64,000 nt of DNA. Origin: Callaeas wilsoni (lineage: Eukaryota; Chordata; Aves; Passeriformes; Callaeidae). The stretch spans positions 69,913 through 133,912 of the forward strand of contig VWPU01002099.1 in the NCBI GenBank assembly GCA_013398955.1. The letters are read 5' to 3'. Shown here piece after piece: positions 63,509 to 64,000 of this stretch. Every line of letters begins with the position of its first letter. Positions within the stretch are counted from its first letter, which is position 1. A model generated the notes under the pieces. The model ran no database searches. It worked only from the letters and a program-made list of their open reading frames with translations, and was not told where the DNA came from. The translations under genes were made by a program, and so were the position numbers.

Positions 63509-64000
63509 CTACTTTTGCCTGCAACGACATGTAATACAGATGTTATGCCCATATCTACCTATCATCTAGATACCAATGTTGTATGACGTTTAGAGCTTGA
63601 GTCAAGTTTTTATTCCATTTCATGCCTATTTCTCAAAACTAGCATTATCAACTGAGAGGAACACGACTTCTGTTCAGTCCACTCAAATGAAAAAGAACCC
63701 AAAGTGCCAAGTTCAGGCTGGGTGTAAAGAGCTAGCTGTAAAGAAAAAGGATCTTCCTGTCCTGGTATAGTAAGGTTGCCCAAAGAAGCTTCAGCTGATC
63801 CTCTGCCATATCATTCTCCTTGCTATTAGAGATCTCTTAAATTATGGCTTATATCACCTGACTGGCTGATAGGAAAAAAAAGAAAGTTAAAAAACTGAAA
63901 ATTGATACAAACAATAAACAGATATTTTAAACATGCTATTTTGCTGATAAAAACAGAACTAAAGCAGTATATATAAACTCTAAGTTGGAAAGAAGCTGTC
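63509..64000. other. Unique AT-rich non-coding stretch
   Basis: Nothing is recognised between the LTR-like fragment and the window edge. Confidence 0.45.

Noticed and set aside
1..64000. rRNA, tRNA, mitochondrial insertions, prokaryotic operons, ribosome binding sites, origins and terminators
   Set aside because: Read-through of both strands showed no cloverleaf, rRNA-like block or organelle gene order. The window is nuclear, animal and repeat-bearing, so prokaryotic features do not apply.

Overview
The window looks like a stretch of bird nuclear genome: AT-rich, intronic or intergenic, and almost empty of recognisable genes. The diagnosis rests on its interspersed repeats. At least seven pieces have the body or 3' end of CR1, the dominant avian non-LTR retrotransposon, several ending in the typical run resembling TTCTATGATTCTATGA. 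One solo LTR (35465-35954) is of a kind I associate with avian endogenous retroviruses, and a second, weaker LTR-like piece lies near the right edge. No bacterial-type operons, ribosome binding sites, rRNA, tRNA or CRISPR array are visible. I cannot name the species or chromosome.

Layout. 1-13 kb: unique AT-rich DNA with one 5'-truncated CR1 on the minus strand (about 4.02-4.43 kb) and a MIR-like scrap (11.9 kb). 13-20 kb: a 107-bp dispersed repeat present twice in the same orientation (13.1 and 19.9 kb), a perfect 14-bp hairpin (13.6 kb), a CR1 tail and a coiled-coil-like open frame (17.1 kb). 20-29 kb: unique DNA with a 22-bp palindrome (22.95 kb). 29.3-30.95 kb: two CR1 pieces in scrambled order, the larger carrying a dead reverse transcriptase. 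31-44 kb: unique DNA with exon-like segments, the solo LTR, and a GC-rich islet (41.04-41.42 kb). 44-54.2 kb: three more CR1 pieces, one internally deleted. 54-59.4 kb: unique DNA with one exon-like open segment (57.0 kb). 59.4-60.9 kb: the most unusual part, a complex tandem array with a period near 175 bp and about 356 bp, an embedded 174-bp dimer and a 22-bp perfect inverted repeat. 60.9-64 kb: unique DNA and the second LTR-like fragment.

Genes. Nothing could be assigned to a known gene. Several segments combine a splice-acceptor-like tract, an open reading frame and sometimes a consensus donor. They are listed as low-confidence exon candidates, because such combinations also arise by chance in AT-rich DNA (one antisense counter-example is recorded). 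The only protein-family calls I trust are the broken CR1 ORF2 remnants (endonuclease and reverse transcriptase), which are fossils and not functional genes.
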